Assembly: GCA_000024525.1 (NCBI GenBank)
Contig: CP001769.1
Span: 4,001,001 to 4,065,000, forward strand
Length of the DNA stretch: 64,000 nucleotides
Reading direction: 5' to 3'
Origin: Spirosoma linguale DSM 74
GTDB taxonomy: Bacteria > Bacteroidota > Bacteroidia > Cytophagales > Spirosomataceae
The translations under genes and the position numbers were made by a program. This document shows positions 9,536-17,658 of the stretch, piece by piece (the first letter of the stretch is position 1; each line of letters starts with the position of its first letter). The notes under the pieces were generated by a model. That model did no database searches, was not told the DNA's origin, and saw nothing but the letters and a program-made list of their open reading frames with translations.

Positions 9536-9550
9536 ATGGTTATGCTGCCC

Positions 9551-9586
9551 TGTCCAGAAACGTACTTTCCTGTCCGATTCTGGACA
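9551..9586. promoter_or_regulatory. Candidate activator binding site (TGTCC/GGACA dyads) upstream of padR
   Basis: The outer inverted repeat pairs TGTCCAGAA (9551-9559) with TTCTGGACA (9578-9586). A nested dyad, TGTCC-N6-GGACA, lies at 9571-9586. The site is 63-98 bases upstream of a sequence matching a sigma-54 promoter, the usual distance for an enhancer-binding activator site. The function is inferred from symmetry and position. Confidence 0.5.
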
Positions 9587-9648
9587 TTTTCCCTATATCT
9601 ATCTACCAGGAATAAGCCTGTAAGCCCGTTAAAAGAGCTTTTTTCAAC

Positions 9649-9665
9649 TTGGCAAGGCATTTGTT
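9649..9665 (+). promoter_or_regulatory. Candidate sigma-54 (-24/-12) promoter of the padR-permease operon
   Basis: TTGGCAAGGCATTTGTT matches the sigma-54 consensus YTGGCACGRNNNTTGCW at 12 of 14 defined positions. The -24 GG is exact and the -12 GC reads GT. Transcription would start near 9675, which leaves a short leader before the ATG at 9689. Confidence 0.5.
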
Positions 9666-9688
9666 TAGCAAATAGTAAGGAAATAAAT

Positions 9689-10048
9689 ATGGCCAGTTTT
9701 CCGGAAGCGCCACCCGTTATGACCAGAGCTTATTTAGGTGAATTTGAAGAGCTGGTACTGCTGACAGTAGCGGTACTGGAAGGGCAGGCCTATGGAGTTA
9801 CCGTTGCGGCCGAACTCAAGCAACGTACCAATCGAACCATTAGCCTGAGTGGCGTTCATATTGCGCTGTACCGGCTGGAGGAAAAAGGATTCGTACTATC
9901 CGAGTTGGGGGGTGCCACAACCGCCCGTGGCGGACGCCGGAAGCGATTCTTTATGGTAACAGCCCAGGGAAAGCAAACCCTTAGCGAGATACGGGATGTA
10001 CGCAATCAACTTTGGGACTCCATTCCAACTACCCCTTCTCTAACGTAG
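9689..10048 (+). CDS. PadR-family transcriptional regulator
   Basis: Starting from the ATG at 9689 the product has 119 residues. It contains the winged-helix PadR domain: GEFEELVLLTVAVLEGQAYG is the first helix pair, ALYRLEEKGFV the recognition helix region, and a basic wing with GRRKRFFMVTAQGKQTL. The frame stays open back to 9515, but that start lies inside the kinase terminator and would add nonsense residues. The ATG at 9689 has AGTAAGG at 9674-9680. An alternative start is the ATG at 9719 (MTRAYLGEF), which would suit the proposed sigma-54 start site better. The stop codon is 3 bases before the permease gene, so the two are translated from one mRNA and the regulator probably controls its own operon. 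Confidence 0.88.
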   Translation: MASFPEAPPVMTRAYLGEFEELVLLTVAVLEGQAYGVTVAAELKQRTNRTISLSGVHIALYRLEEKGFVLSELGGATTARGGRRKRFFMVTAQGKQTLSEIRDVRNQLWDSIPTTPSLT

Positions 10049-10051
10049 CGT

Positions 10052-12766
10052 ATGAAAAACTCCCCACCCGCCTGGGCCGACCGCTTGTTTACCTGGCTTT
10101 GCCCGCCCCATTTGCGCGAAGAACTCCTTGGCGACCTGCACGAGCAATTTGCCGAACAGATTGAACAGGTTGGCGAGCGAAAGGCCCGCCAGTTCTATAT
10201 ACTGGAAGTGATGCGGTTCTTCCGGCCTTATTTTCTAAAAAGACGAGTCACAAGACCCCTGAACACCGGGCCTGTTCATAAAAAAAACAGCTATGAAAAC
10301 GCTGCATCGAGTGCGTATCCTCAACCTTCTTTACTACAACCGGCTATGCTGAGTAATTACATTAAAATTGCGTTTCGTAACCTCTGGAAAAGCAAAGGCT
10401 ACGCAGCTATCAACGTGGTTGGCCTTTCGGTAGCTTTCTGCGTCTGTACGTTTTTATTCCTGACGGCTTACTTCCAGCTTAGTTATGATTCCTTTCACGC
10501 AGATGGTGACCGTATCTTTCAGGTTTATCTGTTCTCGAATGACCCCGAGAAGGCAAGCGCTTCGCCTACAGTTCCCTTGCCCCTTACCCCGGCCTTAAAA
10601 GCCGATTTTCCGGAGATTGAAGCAGCCGCCCGCCTGATGAATGGCAGCAATGTGGTAGCCTACAAAGGGAAATACTTCGATAAACAGATTATGTTTACCG
10701 ATCCGGACTTCCTTCGGTTATTTTCCTTTCCGCTGATTCAGGGCAACAAGGCAACGGCACTCAACGACCGAAGCAACATTGTTATCAGCCAGCAAATGGC
10801 GAAAGCCGTATTTGGTACCGAAGACCCAATGGGCAAACGTCTGCTCCTGGGGCCCGACGGCAGTCAGAAAGAATTTATCGTTACCGGGATTCTGGGGGAC
10901 TTCCCGAACAATTCATCTATTCAATACGATGCGTTTGTTCAAATAACAAACGCCGGTAACTACCAGACAGACAAGGACAAATGGGACGCGATGTCTCACG
11001 TCACGTTTGTCAAATTGGCCCCCAACGTCGACCGGGCTACCGTTGAAAGCCGGCTGAAACCCTTTGCCGGAAAGTACTTTCAAGGCACCATTGACAACTT
11101 AAAAAAGAAGGGTGCCAAGCCCGACGAGCGGGGCGATTTGTTTGCAGTACGGTTACAAACGCTGGCCGATATACACTTCGACAGAGAGTTGGGCGGTGGC
11201 ACTGGCACCCCCATTGCGCTGGTGTATGCGCTGATGGGTATCGGCTTTTTTATTCTGCTGATTGCCTGCATCAACTTCATCAACCTGAGCGTTGCCCGGT
11301 CGTTCACCCGCGCCAAAGAGGTGGGCGTTCGAAAATCACTCGGGGCGCTCAAAAATCAACTTTTTATCCAGATATGGGGCGAAGCCGCGATCATTTGCTT
11401 TACCGGTTTTTTGGCTGGTCTGGTGCTTACTTACCTGTTGTTACCCATCTTTAATACTACATTTCAGAGCAAGCTGACGCTGGAATACATCAGACAGCCC
11501 AACCAGATTGCCCTCATGCTGGGCGTTTTTGCACTGGTCACAATCATTGCGGGCGGGTACCCGGCCTGGCAGATGACGAAGTTCAACGCCGTCGACGTAC
11601 TGAAAGGTAAAATCACGATGAAACGGCCCGGCTTTCTCCGCAACTCGCTCATCGTAACGCAGTTTGCTCTGTCGACCCTGCTTATCTGCTGCACGATCAT
11701 TGCCATTCAGCAGGTGAGCCACATGCGTCAGCAACCGCTGGGCTTCCAGAAAGAGCAGGTGATCAGTATACCCGTGGGTAACAAAGCCGACGGCCAGCAG
11801 GTGCTTAAGCGAATGCGAAACACATTGGCAAACGACCCCACTATTATTTCGATAACCGGAACTGGGGTGAATCTGGGCTTGGGTAAGGACAGGAGTACAT
11901 CGAGGTCAATCATGGGCTTTACCTACAAGGATCGGGATATCTCAACCGACTGGCTGCAAATAGATTACGACTACCTCAAGACCCTCGACATTAAGCTCCT
12001 GGCGGGCCGAGAATTCAACCCGGCCTACCCATCCGATTCGCTGGACCGAGTGGTCATTACCGAAAGTATGGCCAAAATGATTGGCGAGAAAAACCCCGTT
12101 GGCAAGTATTTCCAGACCGACAGCGCAGGGGTGAAATACCAAATCATCGGGTTGGTCCCTGATTTTCATCTGTACTCGTCTAAGAGCGAGCGAAAGCCAA
12201 TTACCATGTACCTGGCTCATTCGCAGCCCATCAGCTACATCTTTGTTCGGGTGGCACCGCAACGTCTGGCAGGGGCTATGGATAAACTCAAAGCGGTCTG
12301 GAAAGAGGTCGCTCCCCGGTCGGAGTTCATTGGCTCCTTTCTCGATGAGAACACAAATGCCTGGTATAAGGATGAAGAAAAGCTCTCGCAATTATTTACA
12401 CTCGCTTCGGGCATTGCTATTCTTTTATCCTGCCTGGGCCTCTTTGCCGTGGCGTTGATGGTGATTGAGCAACGTACCAAAGAGATCGGCGTCCGCAAAG
12501 TGCTGGGGGCCAGTATTCCGAATATTGTCTTTATCCTGTCGCAGGACTTTGTACGGCTGGTTGTGCTGGCCATTGTTATCGCCACGCCCCCAGCCTGGTT
12601 TTTCATGCAGAAATGGCTGGACAGCTATTCGTATCGTATTGAAATTAGTGTCTGGATTTTCATTCTAGTGGGCCTGGCCGCCATTTTCATCGCACTGGTT
12701 ACGGTCAGCTTCCACAGCATAAAAGCGGCTTTAATGAATCCGGTAAAGAGTTTACGAACGGAATAA
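10052..12766 (+). CDS. FtsX/MacB-type ABC transporter permease with N-terminal prefix domain
   Basis: This is a 904-residue permease. Residues 1 to about 70 form the soluble prefix domain typical of PadR-linked permeases (PPHLREELLGDLHEQF, then the ARQFYILEV helix). After a linker, the classical start of the permease appears at Met99 (MLSNYIKIAFRNLWKSKGY). There are two FtsX repeats, each with a MacB-like periplasmic domain: TM1 at about 120, then a large extracytoplasmic loop, three TM helices around 385-510 with the VGVRKSLGA motif, and a second copy ending with IGVRKVLGAS and three terminal helices. No ATPase is encoded nearby, so it must share one encoded elsewhere or act as a mechanosignalling/export permease. 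It is co-transcribed with the PadR gene. Confidence 0.92.
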   Translation: MKNSPPAWADRLFTWLCPPHLREELLGDLHEQFAEQIEQVGERKARQFYILEVMRFFRPYFLKRRVTRPLNTGPVHKKNSYENAASSAYPQPSLLQPAMLSNYIKIAFRNLWKSKGYAAINVVGLSVAFCVCTFLFLTAYFQLSYDSFHADGDRIFQVYLFSNDPEKASASPTVPLPLTPALKADFPEIEAAARLMNGSNVVAYKGKYFDKQIMFTDPDFLRLFSFPLIQGNKATALNDRSNIVISQQMAKAVFGTEDPMGKRLLLGPDGSQKEFIVTGILGDFPNNSSIQYDAFVQITNAGNYQTDKDKWDAMSHVTFVKLAPNVDRATVESRLKPFAGKYFQGTIDNLKKKGAKPDERGDLFAVRLQTLADIHFDRELGGGTGTPIALVYALMGIGFFILLIACINFINLSVARSFTRAKEVGVRKSLGALKNQLFIQIWGEAAIICFTGFLAGLVLTYLLLPIFNTTFQSKLTLEYIRQPNQIALMLGVFALVTIIAGGYPAWQMTKFNAVDVLKGKITMKRPGFLRNSLIVTQFALSTLLICCTIIAIQQVSHMRQQPLGFQKEQVISIPVGNKADGQQVLKRMRNTLANDPTIISITGTGVNLGLGKDRSTSRSIMGFTYKDRDISTDWLQIDYDYLKTLDIKLLAGREFNPAYPSDSLDRVVITESMAKMIGEKNPVGKYFQTDSAGVKYQIIGLVPDFHLYSSKSERKPITMYLAHSQPISYIFVRVAPQRLAGAMDKLKAVWKEVAPRSEFIGSFLDENTNAWYKDEEKLSQLFTLASGIAILLSCLGLFAVALMVIEQRTKEIGVRKVLGASIPNIVFILSQDFVRLVVLAIVIATPPAWFFMQKWLDSYSYRIEISVWIFILVGLAAIFIALVTVSFHSIKAALMNPVKSLRTE

Positions 12767-12814
12767 CAAACGTGTCCAACTAACTACTAAGCTCTTTTAA
12801 GCCATTTATCAATT

Positions 12815-13174
12815 ATGAAAATCATCTTAATCACCTTGCTACTTTGTTTCAATCTGTCGGCAATGGCCCGGCAACCAGCCTTTTCGAGCCTGCAAACACG
12901 GATTAGCGACAACGAGAAAACCCTCTCTATTCAAATCAACGGTCAGAGAAACAGCCGAAAAATTCACGTTAACGAATCGTTCGATGTCGAAAATATGAGC
13001 CGTCTCCGAAAAGAACTCCTAAAATACCAGGTCTTTACAAATCACGGTCTGGGTATTCCTTTTCAGGAAGTTCCGGGGCTGATCGCGGTTTGTCTGGGCT
13101 CTTTTTTCCTGTTTATTACCGTATTGATTTTATGGTATCGGTCCAAACAAAGGGCCCATACGAGGGTAGTTTAG
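12815..13174 (+). CDS. Small single-TM hypothetical protein
   Basis: The 119-residue product has a signal peptide or N-terminal anchor (1-18, ending AMARQ), a polar region of about 70 residues and one strong transmembrane helix near the C-terminus (GLIAVCLGSFFLFITVLIL). It ends in a basic tail (RSKQRAHTR), so the N-terminal part would face the periplasm. It starts 48 bases after the permease stop codon and is probably the last gene of the padR operon. I do not recognise the family. The absence of a terminator between it and the permease supports a linked function. Confidence 0.6.
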   Translation: MKIILITLLLCFNLSAMARQPAFSSLQTRISDNEKTLSIQINGQRNSRKIHVNESFDVENMSRLRKELLKYQVFTNHGLGIPFQEVPGLIAVCLGSFFLFITVLILWYRSKQRAHTRVV

Positions 13175-13358
13175 CCTAGGGCGTACCCAGCATCAGAGCT
13201 GAGATTGGCGTGGCGTATTCAAGACGGGCGTTGATCTCAAACTGAACCCGCTTCGCTATAGCATTGCTTATAGTTACTGAAACAACATGCCCCGCACGGA
13301 TCAGTACATCATCGCAAACCGTCGGTACCCGGCCACAACTCCAGGTAGCCACCGCGTT

Positions 13359-13680
13359 TCAATTACACGACGTCAGGCTCGCGCAACTACCCCGACTAAT
13401 AACGATGTCATCCAGCCGGAGTTGATCACGTGCGCCCGAAGTACCCGCGCCCGTCCAGTAGTACTGCCAGAGTAGCTGAACATACGGTTTGTTGAGCAAA
13501 GCTGCTGGCAGAGCCACCGGGCCAATAGCCTGGCTATGGTCCGCGTCTAACCTCGCCACTGGCCCGAATCAGCAGATACCCATTGGCAGGGATAACGGTT
13601 TGGGGCGAGCCGGCAGGTAGCTTGTATTTAGTAGGAGCCTTAAGGTTGTCGGTTAGGTAATAGCCCCCAATAAGGAATTA
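13359..13680 (-). pseudogene. Relic of a secreted lamin-tail / extracellular nuclease-like gene
   Basis: On the minus strand, 13677 down to about 13540 reads as a lamin-tail fragment (IGGYYLTDNLKAPTKYKL, then PANGYLLIRASGEVR) and meets an in-frame stop soon after. A shift to another frame continues with DADHSQAIGPVALPAALLNK, then YVQLLWQYYWTGAGTSG and RDQLRLDDIVIS. Both fragments match stretches found together in long Bacteroidota secreted lamin-tail/nuclease proteins, but the connecting part is missing, so there is at least one frameshift and probably a deletion. Neither fragment has a start or signal peptide. The rest of the gap (13175-13358) shows nothing I can assign. Confidence 0.6.
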
Positions 13681-13684
13681 TAAG

Positions 13685-13737
13685 TTATAAAAGTCATAAA
13701 TCCCGGCTACAGACACCAGACTTTATGACTTTTATAA
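13685..13737. repeat. 16-bp perfect inverted repeat (AT-rich hairpin)
   Basis: TTATAAAAGTCATAAA (13685-13700) is repeated exactly in reverse complement at 13722-13737 around a 21-base loop. It lies 27 bases past the stop of the collagen-like gene and next to the lamin-tail relic. It lacks a clean U-run. It may be a weak terminator, or the scar or end of an element that damaged the neighbouring gene. Confidence 0.6.
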
Positions 13738-13764
13738 ATGGCATTAATTATTCCTCATTTTCAA

Positions 13765-14298
13765 TTAGTCGGGAATAGTAAAAGCCTTTTTAACAGACGC
13801 ATAATCGCTGTAATCAATGGCAGCCACACGTCCGCTTACACTGACGGCACCCGGAATAATAACATACCTGAACTGCTGGGTAGTGAGTGGATAAGACGCT
13901 CTTAGTTCAATGCGTCCTACATAAATACGTTGGTGTACCGTAAAGGTGGTAGTGCCAAATGTCTCGGCATAGGGCAAGCTTAAAATACGGCCACCTTCGT
14001 TCCAGTAAACACGGACATCTGCCTTATCCAGCACCGCCTGTGTAATCGGCGTTGCCGTTATGTTAGCCGTAAATAAACTCCCGCTTCCCGTAAACGTAGT
14101 GGAAATCCAGGGCGAATACTGGACGTTAGCGGTTCCGGTTGGCCCGGCTGGTCCTGCTGGGCCAACCGGGCCGGCAGGACCGGTTGCGCCCGTATCGCCT
14201 TTAGGGCCCGGATCACCGGCTTTTGGCTGACAGCGTTGAAATAAACCTGAAGAAAGGACTAAAAAAGCGACGACGAGTAGAGCTTGTACCTGTTTCAT
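13765..14298 (-). CDS. Collagen-like repeat secreted protein
   Basis: This 177-residue product has an N-terminal signal segment (1-20). A possible lipidated Cys23 follows, though LFQRC is a poor lipobox. About ten Gly-X-Y triplets (residues 28-57, rich in GPAGP and GDTGA) form a short collagen-like stalk. The remaining 120 residues form a beta-rich domain (SPWISTTFTGSG, FTVHQRIYVGRIELRAS) common in Bacteroidota collagen-like proteins of unknown role. It is probably a trimeric surface protein. It is alone in its transcription unit. About 230 bases separate it from the next gene and contain that gene's terminator. Confidence 0.75.
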   Translation of the reverse strand: MKQVQALLVVAFLVLSSGLFQRCQPKAGDPGPKGDTGATGPAGPVGPAGPAGPTGTANVQYSPWISTTFTGSGSLFTANITATPITQAVLDKADVRVYWNEGGRILSLPYAETFGTTTFTVHQRIYVGRIELRASYPLTTQQFRYVIIPGAVSVSGRVAAIDYSDYASVKKAFTIPD

Positions 14299-14473
14299 GA
14301 CCGGTTATGATTGATCGTTAGCGTTTATTTTTGGTACTGCTAATGTCGAGAAGTACGCAGTATTAGCAATCTAAATGCGCCCAAATCAAGTAGTAATACG
14401 CTCACTATCAGGAGCAGTACGCATTATCAGAAACCGATAAATCAATATTGCCTATAGTCTTAGTACAGTTCAA

Positions 14474-14508
14474 TAAAAAAAGCCCGACTCTCGCAAGTTG
14501 GGCTTTTT
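14474..14508 (-). terminator. Intrinsic terminator after the metallopeptidase gene
   Basis: On the minus strand an AAAAAGCCCAACT arm pairs with AGTCGGGCTTTTTT around a short loop, 23 bases beyond the stop codon of the YpfJ-type gene. The run on the + side also allows activity in the other direction. Confidence 0.8.
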
Positions 14509-14530
14509 CGAAAAGTAAGCGTAGCCTACT

Positions 14531-15385
14531 TTACAGATTTGAATCTTCGCGACTATTGAACGTATCGCCCTGCTTCAGATCGCCAGTTTTTAGCCCTTTC
14601 GAGAACCAGTATACCCGCTGAGCGGATGTGCCGTGTGTAAAGGCATCGGGAACAACCGTACCGCGCGTTTCCTGCTGAATCCGGTCGTCACCAATGGCAT
14701 TAGCTGCGGTAAGGGCACTCTCTACGTCGTTCTTATCAATAGAGATACTTTGCCCCTGTGCATGATTGGCCCAGACACCAGCGAAAAAGTCGGCCTGTAA
14801 TTCGAGTCGAACCGACACTTTATTATATTCTTTTTCGCTCAACTGGCTTCGCAGGGCATCGACTTTATCCATAATGCCCAGTTGCTTTTGGATGTGATGC
14901 CCCACCTCGTGGGCAATAACATACGCCATGGCAAACTCGCCCGGTGCATTGAAGCGATCGCGGAGTTCGTCGTAGAAAGACAGATCGATATACAGTTTCT
15001 GATCGGCGGGGCAATAGAATGGTCCCGACGCCTGCGATGCCGTTCCGCATCCCGACTGGGTAACCTGTCGGAACATAACCAGCGTTGGGGCGGGGTACCG
15101 CTCGCCCTGATCGGCAAATATCTTTGTCCAGACATCCTCTGTACTGGCCAGTGTTTTTCGGGTAAACGAAGCGGCACCATCGTCGGCCTGCGGGCCTGCG
15201 GGGGCCGATGATGCAGCGGGTTCTGACGAACGTTGGTTCAGAACTTCCGACGGATCGCCACCCAGCAACATGACAATTACGGCAATGACAACCGAGCCAA
15301 TGCCACCACCTACGAGTAATCCGCCACCACCGCTTCCCCGGCGATCGTCGACGTTGTCACTTTCACGTCCTCCTAACCAACGCAT
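14531..15385 (-). CDS. ypfJ: YpfJ-family neutral zinc metallopeptidase
   Basis: This 284-residue membrane protein matches the KPN_02809/YpfJ neutral zinc metallopeptidase family at full length. It starts MRWLGGRESDNVDDRRG, has a Gly-rich hydrophobic segment (about 20-44) as the single membrane anchor, and carries the zinc motif HEVGHH (His159-Glu160, His163). The third-ligand region is LQADFFAGVWANH. The conserved start region and Cys pair (SGCGTASQASGPFYC) are all present. It is an envelope protease of unknown substrate. It is monocistronic, with its own terminator and a 96-base gap to the next gene upstream. Confidence 0.92.
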   Translation of the reverse strand: MRWLGGRESDNVDDRRGSGGGGLLVGGGIGSVVIAVIVMLLGGDPSEVLNQRSSEPAASSAPAGPQADDGAASFTRKTLASTEDVWTKIFADQGERYPAPTLVMFRQVTQSGCGTASQASGPFYCPADQKLYIDLSFYDELRDRFNAPGEFAMAYVIAHEVGHHIQKQLGIMDKVDALRSQLSEKEYNKVSVRLELQADFFAGVWANHAQGQSISIDKNDVESALTAANAIGDDRIQQETRGTVVPDAFTHGTSAQRVYWFSKGLKTGDLKQGDTFNSREDSNL

Positions 15386-15481
15386 AATTTCTTCTAGTTA
15401 ATTAACTGGTGAATGTATAGTTTAACTTCTGCTGGCAAGATTACTGTTTCCAGCCCTAAAATGTTTTGCTCCCCTGCTTAT

Positions 15482-16552
15482 TCAGCGGGGTTTGGCACGC
15501 TCGTACTGTACCGGCCACGGTATATCTTCGCCTAACTCATGAGCCGCATGAAGTGAAAAATGCGGATCGCGCAAAAACTCACGCGCCAGCAAAATCAAGT
15601 CAGCCTGCCCATTTGTTAGGATAGCCTCAGCCTGTGCAGCATTCGTAATCAACCCTACGGCGGCCGTTTGTATGCCTGCCTGTTGCTTAATCTGCTCGGA
15701 AAACGCAACCTGATAACCGGGACTCAGCGGAATTCGGGCATGGGCTACATTGCCACCCGTTGAACAGTCGATAACATCTACGCCTTTGTCTTTGAGGACA
15801 CCCGCTAACCGCACCGAATCGTCAATTGTCCAGCCACCTTCCGTCCAGTCCGTAGCCGATATACGCACAAACAGCGGCAACGTCGACGGCCACACTGCTT
15901 GGACGCGTTCAATCACTTCGAGTAACAACCGAATGCGATTCTCGAACGAACCACCGTAGGCATCGGTGCGGTGATTACTCAACGGCGACAAGAACTGGTG
16001 GAGCAAATACCCGTGAGCTGCGTGAATTTCGACAACCTGAAAGCCTGCGTCCAGCGAGCGCTGAGCAGCCAGTGTAAAGTCGGCACGTACCTTTTCGATA
16101 CCTTCATCGGTTAATGCCAGCGGTTCGGGACTGCCTTCACTGAAGGGAATGGCGCTGGGAGCCACCGTTTGCCAGCCGGTTGTCTCGGTAGGTGCAATGG
16201 CTTTCCCTCCGTCCCAGGGCCGCTGCGTACTGGCCTTCCGTCCGGCATGAGCCAGTTGAATACCTGCCACAGATCCCTGTTGCTGAATAAACTGAGTAAT
16301 TCGCTTTAAGCCGTCCTTATGTTCATCTTTCCAGATGCCAAGATCATTAGGCGATATGCGCCCTTCCGGCGATATGGCAGCGGCTTCAGTAATAATCAGC
16401 GCGGCTCCGCCAACGGCCCGGCTACCCAAGTGTACAAGATGCCAGTCCGTTGCAAAACCGTCTTCACTGGAATATTGACACATGGGCGACACTACGATGC
16501 GATTTTTGAGCTGGATACTGCGGATGGTAAGCGGTGAAAAAAGAACAGACAT
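15482..16552 (-). CDS. namA: Old Yellow Enzyme family NADPH dehydrogenase (YqjM type)
   Basis: The 356-residue flavoprotein belongs to the YqjM/NamA branch of the Old Yellow Enzymes. SPMCQYS contains Cys25, the branch-specific residue that tunes the FMN. The substrate-binding His pair sits in EIHAAHGYLLHQFLSPLSN, and FVRISATDW and the C-terminal ADLILLAREFLRDPHF are FMN phosphate-binding strands. It reduces activated C=C bonds of enones, nitro compounds or similar electrophiles with NADPH, and is usually linked to detoxification and oxidative stress. It stands alone, with a divergent small stress-like gene (16636) upstream. Confidence 0.92.
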   Translation of the reverse strand: MSVLFSPLTIRSIQLKNRIVVSPMCQYSSEDGFATDWHLVHLGSRAVGGAALIITEAAAISPEGRISPNDLGIWKDEHKDGLKRITQFIQQQGSVAGIQLAHAGRKASTQRPWDGGKAIAPTETTGWQTVAPSAIPFSEGSPEPLALTDEGIEKVRADFTLAAQRSLDAGFQVVEIHAAHGYLLHQFLSPLSNHRTDAYGGSFENRIRLLLEVIERVQAVWPSTLPLFVRISATDWTEGGWTIDDSVRLAGVLKDKGVDVIDCSTGGNVAHARIPLSPGYQVAFSEQIKQQAGIQTAAVGLITNAAQAEAILTNGQADLILLAREFLRDPHFSLHAAHELGEDIPWPVQYERAKPR

Positions 16553-16635
16553 ATTGGTAAATGGAGACGTGTTTTTTTAATGAAACATTCAATTCTGAAA
16601 ACGGTTAATCTAATCCAACAAAAACCGCAATAGAT

Positions 16636-16893
16636 ATGGCAGCCGATTCAAAAATTGACCCCCGGGAGGATGTTAATCCCAGTGAGGGCGAACGCAAATA
16701 TGGTGATGTTGACTTTGCCGACCGCACAAATAAGAAGTACCCGATAGATACGCCGGAACACGTCAGAGCAGCCTGGAGCTATATAAACCACAAAGACAAT
16801 GCCGCGAAGTACGAAGCCGACGAAGTAGCTACCATAAAAGAACGGATCAGGAAAGCCGCAAAAAAGTTCGAGGTGACGATTGATGAGTCTTAG
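16636..16893 (+). CDS. Small DUF6582-family protein
   Basis: The 85-residue protein is charged and helical. The conserved stretch KYPIDTPEHVRAAWSYINH and the tail AKYEADEVATIKERIRKAAK match the DUF6582 family, which is common as a short free-standing protein in Bacteroidota and as an appendage of phage-related proteins. There is no signal peptide and no catalytic motif. It is divergent from the OYE gene and ends before a strong palindromic terminator. Confidence 0.75.
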   Translation: MAADSKIDPREDVNPSEGERKYGDVDFADRTNKKYPIDTPEHVRAAWSYINHKDNAAKYEADEVATIKERIRKAAKKFEVTIDES

Positions 16894-16991
16894 CTATCCC
16901 CATCATCGTCGTATGCAGGTAATCTGCTGTAATTGGTTACTTGTTATTGGCTATTAGTTAAAGTACTAATTATCAACCAGTAACCACTGAT

Positions 16992-17033
16992 CAATACAAA
17001 GGCCCGACTTGTACAAGTCGGGCCTTTGTATTG
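16992..17033. terminator. 42-bp perfect palindrome, bidirectional terminator
   Basis: Every base from 16992 to 17012 pairs with 17033 back to 17013; the centre is GTAC. It lies between convergent genes ending at 16893 and 17050. The core GGCCCGACTT/AAGTCGGGCC is flanked by ACAAA/TTTGT. Confidence 0.8.
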
Positions 17034-17049
17034 GTTATTTCCAGAGAAT

Positions 17050-17334
17050 TTAGATCTTCTCCTTTACGACTTTCACGTCTTTTTTGGCGCGGTCTTTAAT
17101 CAGTTCGCCTTCTTTTTTCACCCGATCCTTCCGGGCGGCTTTCAGAGCGTCTTTGTCACCAGTCATCTTGGCGGCTTTCCGCTCAGCTTTATTCACTTCC
17201 AGAGCGGCTTTATCGCCAGCTACTTCAGCTTTTGCTTCAACAACATCCGCTTTTTTCTTCATCTTACTGTCCTGAGCCTGCACGGCGGTCATGGTTAGCG
17301 CAACAGCAGCAAGGGCGAAAAGTACTTTTTTCAT
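17050..17334 (-). CDS. Small secreted Lys/Ala-rich coiled-coil protein
   Basis: The 94-residue product has a clear signal peptide (1-20, cut after VQAQ). The mature part is almost entirely Lys, Ala, Asp, Glu and Val (KADVVEAKAEVAGDKAALEV) and would form one charged amphipathic helix. Such proteins are frequent in Bacteroidota, often annotated as hypothetical or desiccation/stress-like. No enzymatic function is possible at this composition. It may bind nucleic acid or cell-wall polymers in the periplasm; that is a guess. It ends 17 bases from the 42-bp palindrome. Confidence 0.75.
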   Translation of the reverse strand: MKKVLFALAAVALTMTAVQAQDSKMKKKADVVEAKAEVAGDKAALEVNKAERKAAKMTGDKDALKAARKDRVKKEGELIKDRAKKDVKVVKEKI

Positions 17335-17466
17335 AGCGTTTTTGGGCCGTAACCCATTAGTGAGTGATTAATCAACAAACCTGCAGGACCATTTCCTAAC
17401 AGTTTTGTAAGTACTAAACATCCAATCGCTCATCTTGTTCAGCGCCCCCTCAAAACTTCTAACGGG

Positions 17467-17576
17467 CCCCGTTGGGCGTAGTCTTTGACTACGCCCAACG
17501 GGGGAGTAATAGGCTATTCATCTTCGCCGGTCGGAGACCGGATAACGCAACGACATAGTCATAGACTATGCCGAAC
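17467..17576. repeat. REP-like element, copy A (partial)
   Basis: A 17-bp perfect hairpin (17467-17503, TTT loop) contains GTTGGGCGTAGTC and its complement. After a spacer come CCGGTC-GGA-GACCGG followed by ATAACG, and CATAGTC-ATA-GACTATG. The same modules occur in the copies at 56935, 57743 and 63807, but here the left GTTATCCGGTC monomer is missing. The element lies in the 324-base gap between genes ending at 17334 and 17659; the rest of that gap shows nothing. Confidence 0.8.
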
Positions 17577-17658
17577 CACTAGCCAAGTGCATCCATGAAT
17601 AATAACAAACAACCAATAACCATTAACCAATTTTTCCACAACGGTGCAGACAAATGCA

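Noticed and set aside
9515..9688. N-terminal extension of the PadR gene
   Set aside because: It begins inside the kinase terminator, has no PadR-like sequence, and covers the proposed promoter and dyads; the ATG at 9689 has a ribosome binding site.
9629..12800. 12-bp inverted repeat (TTAAAAGAGCTT at 9629 and its complement at 12789) flanking the padR-permease pair
   Set aside because: It is exact but short and low in complexity, with no target-site duplication; chance cannot be excluded, so it is not called as element ends.
17467..17576. CRISPR-like array
   Set aside because: The repeats are palindromic modules within one element, not regularly spaced direct repeats with unique spacers; no cas gene is present.
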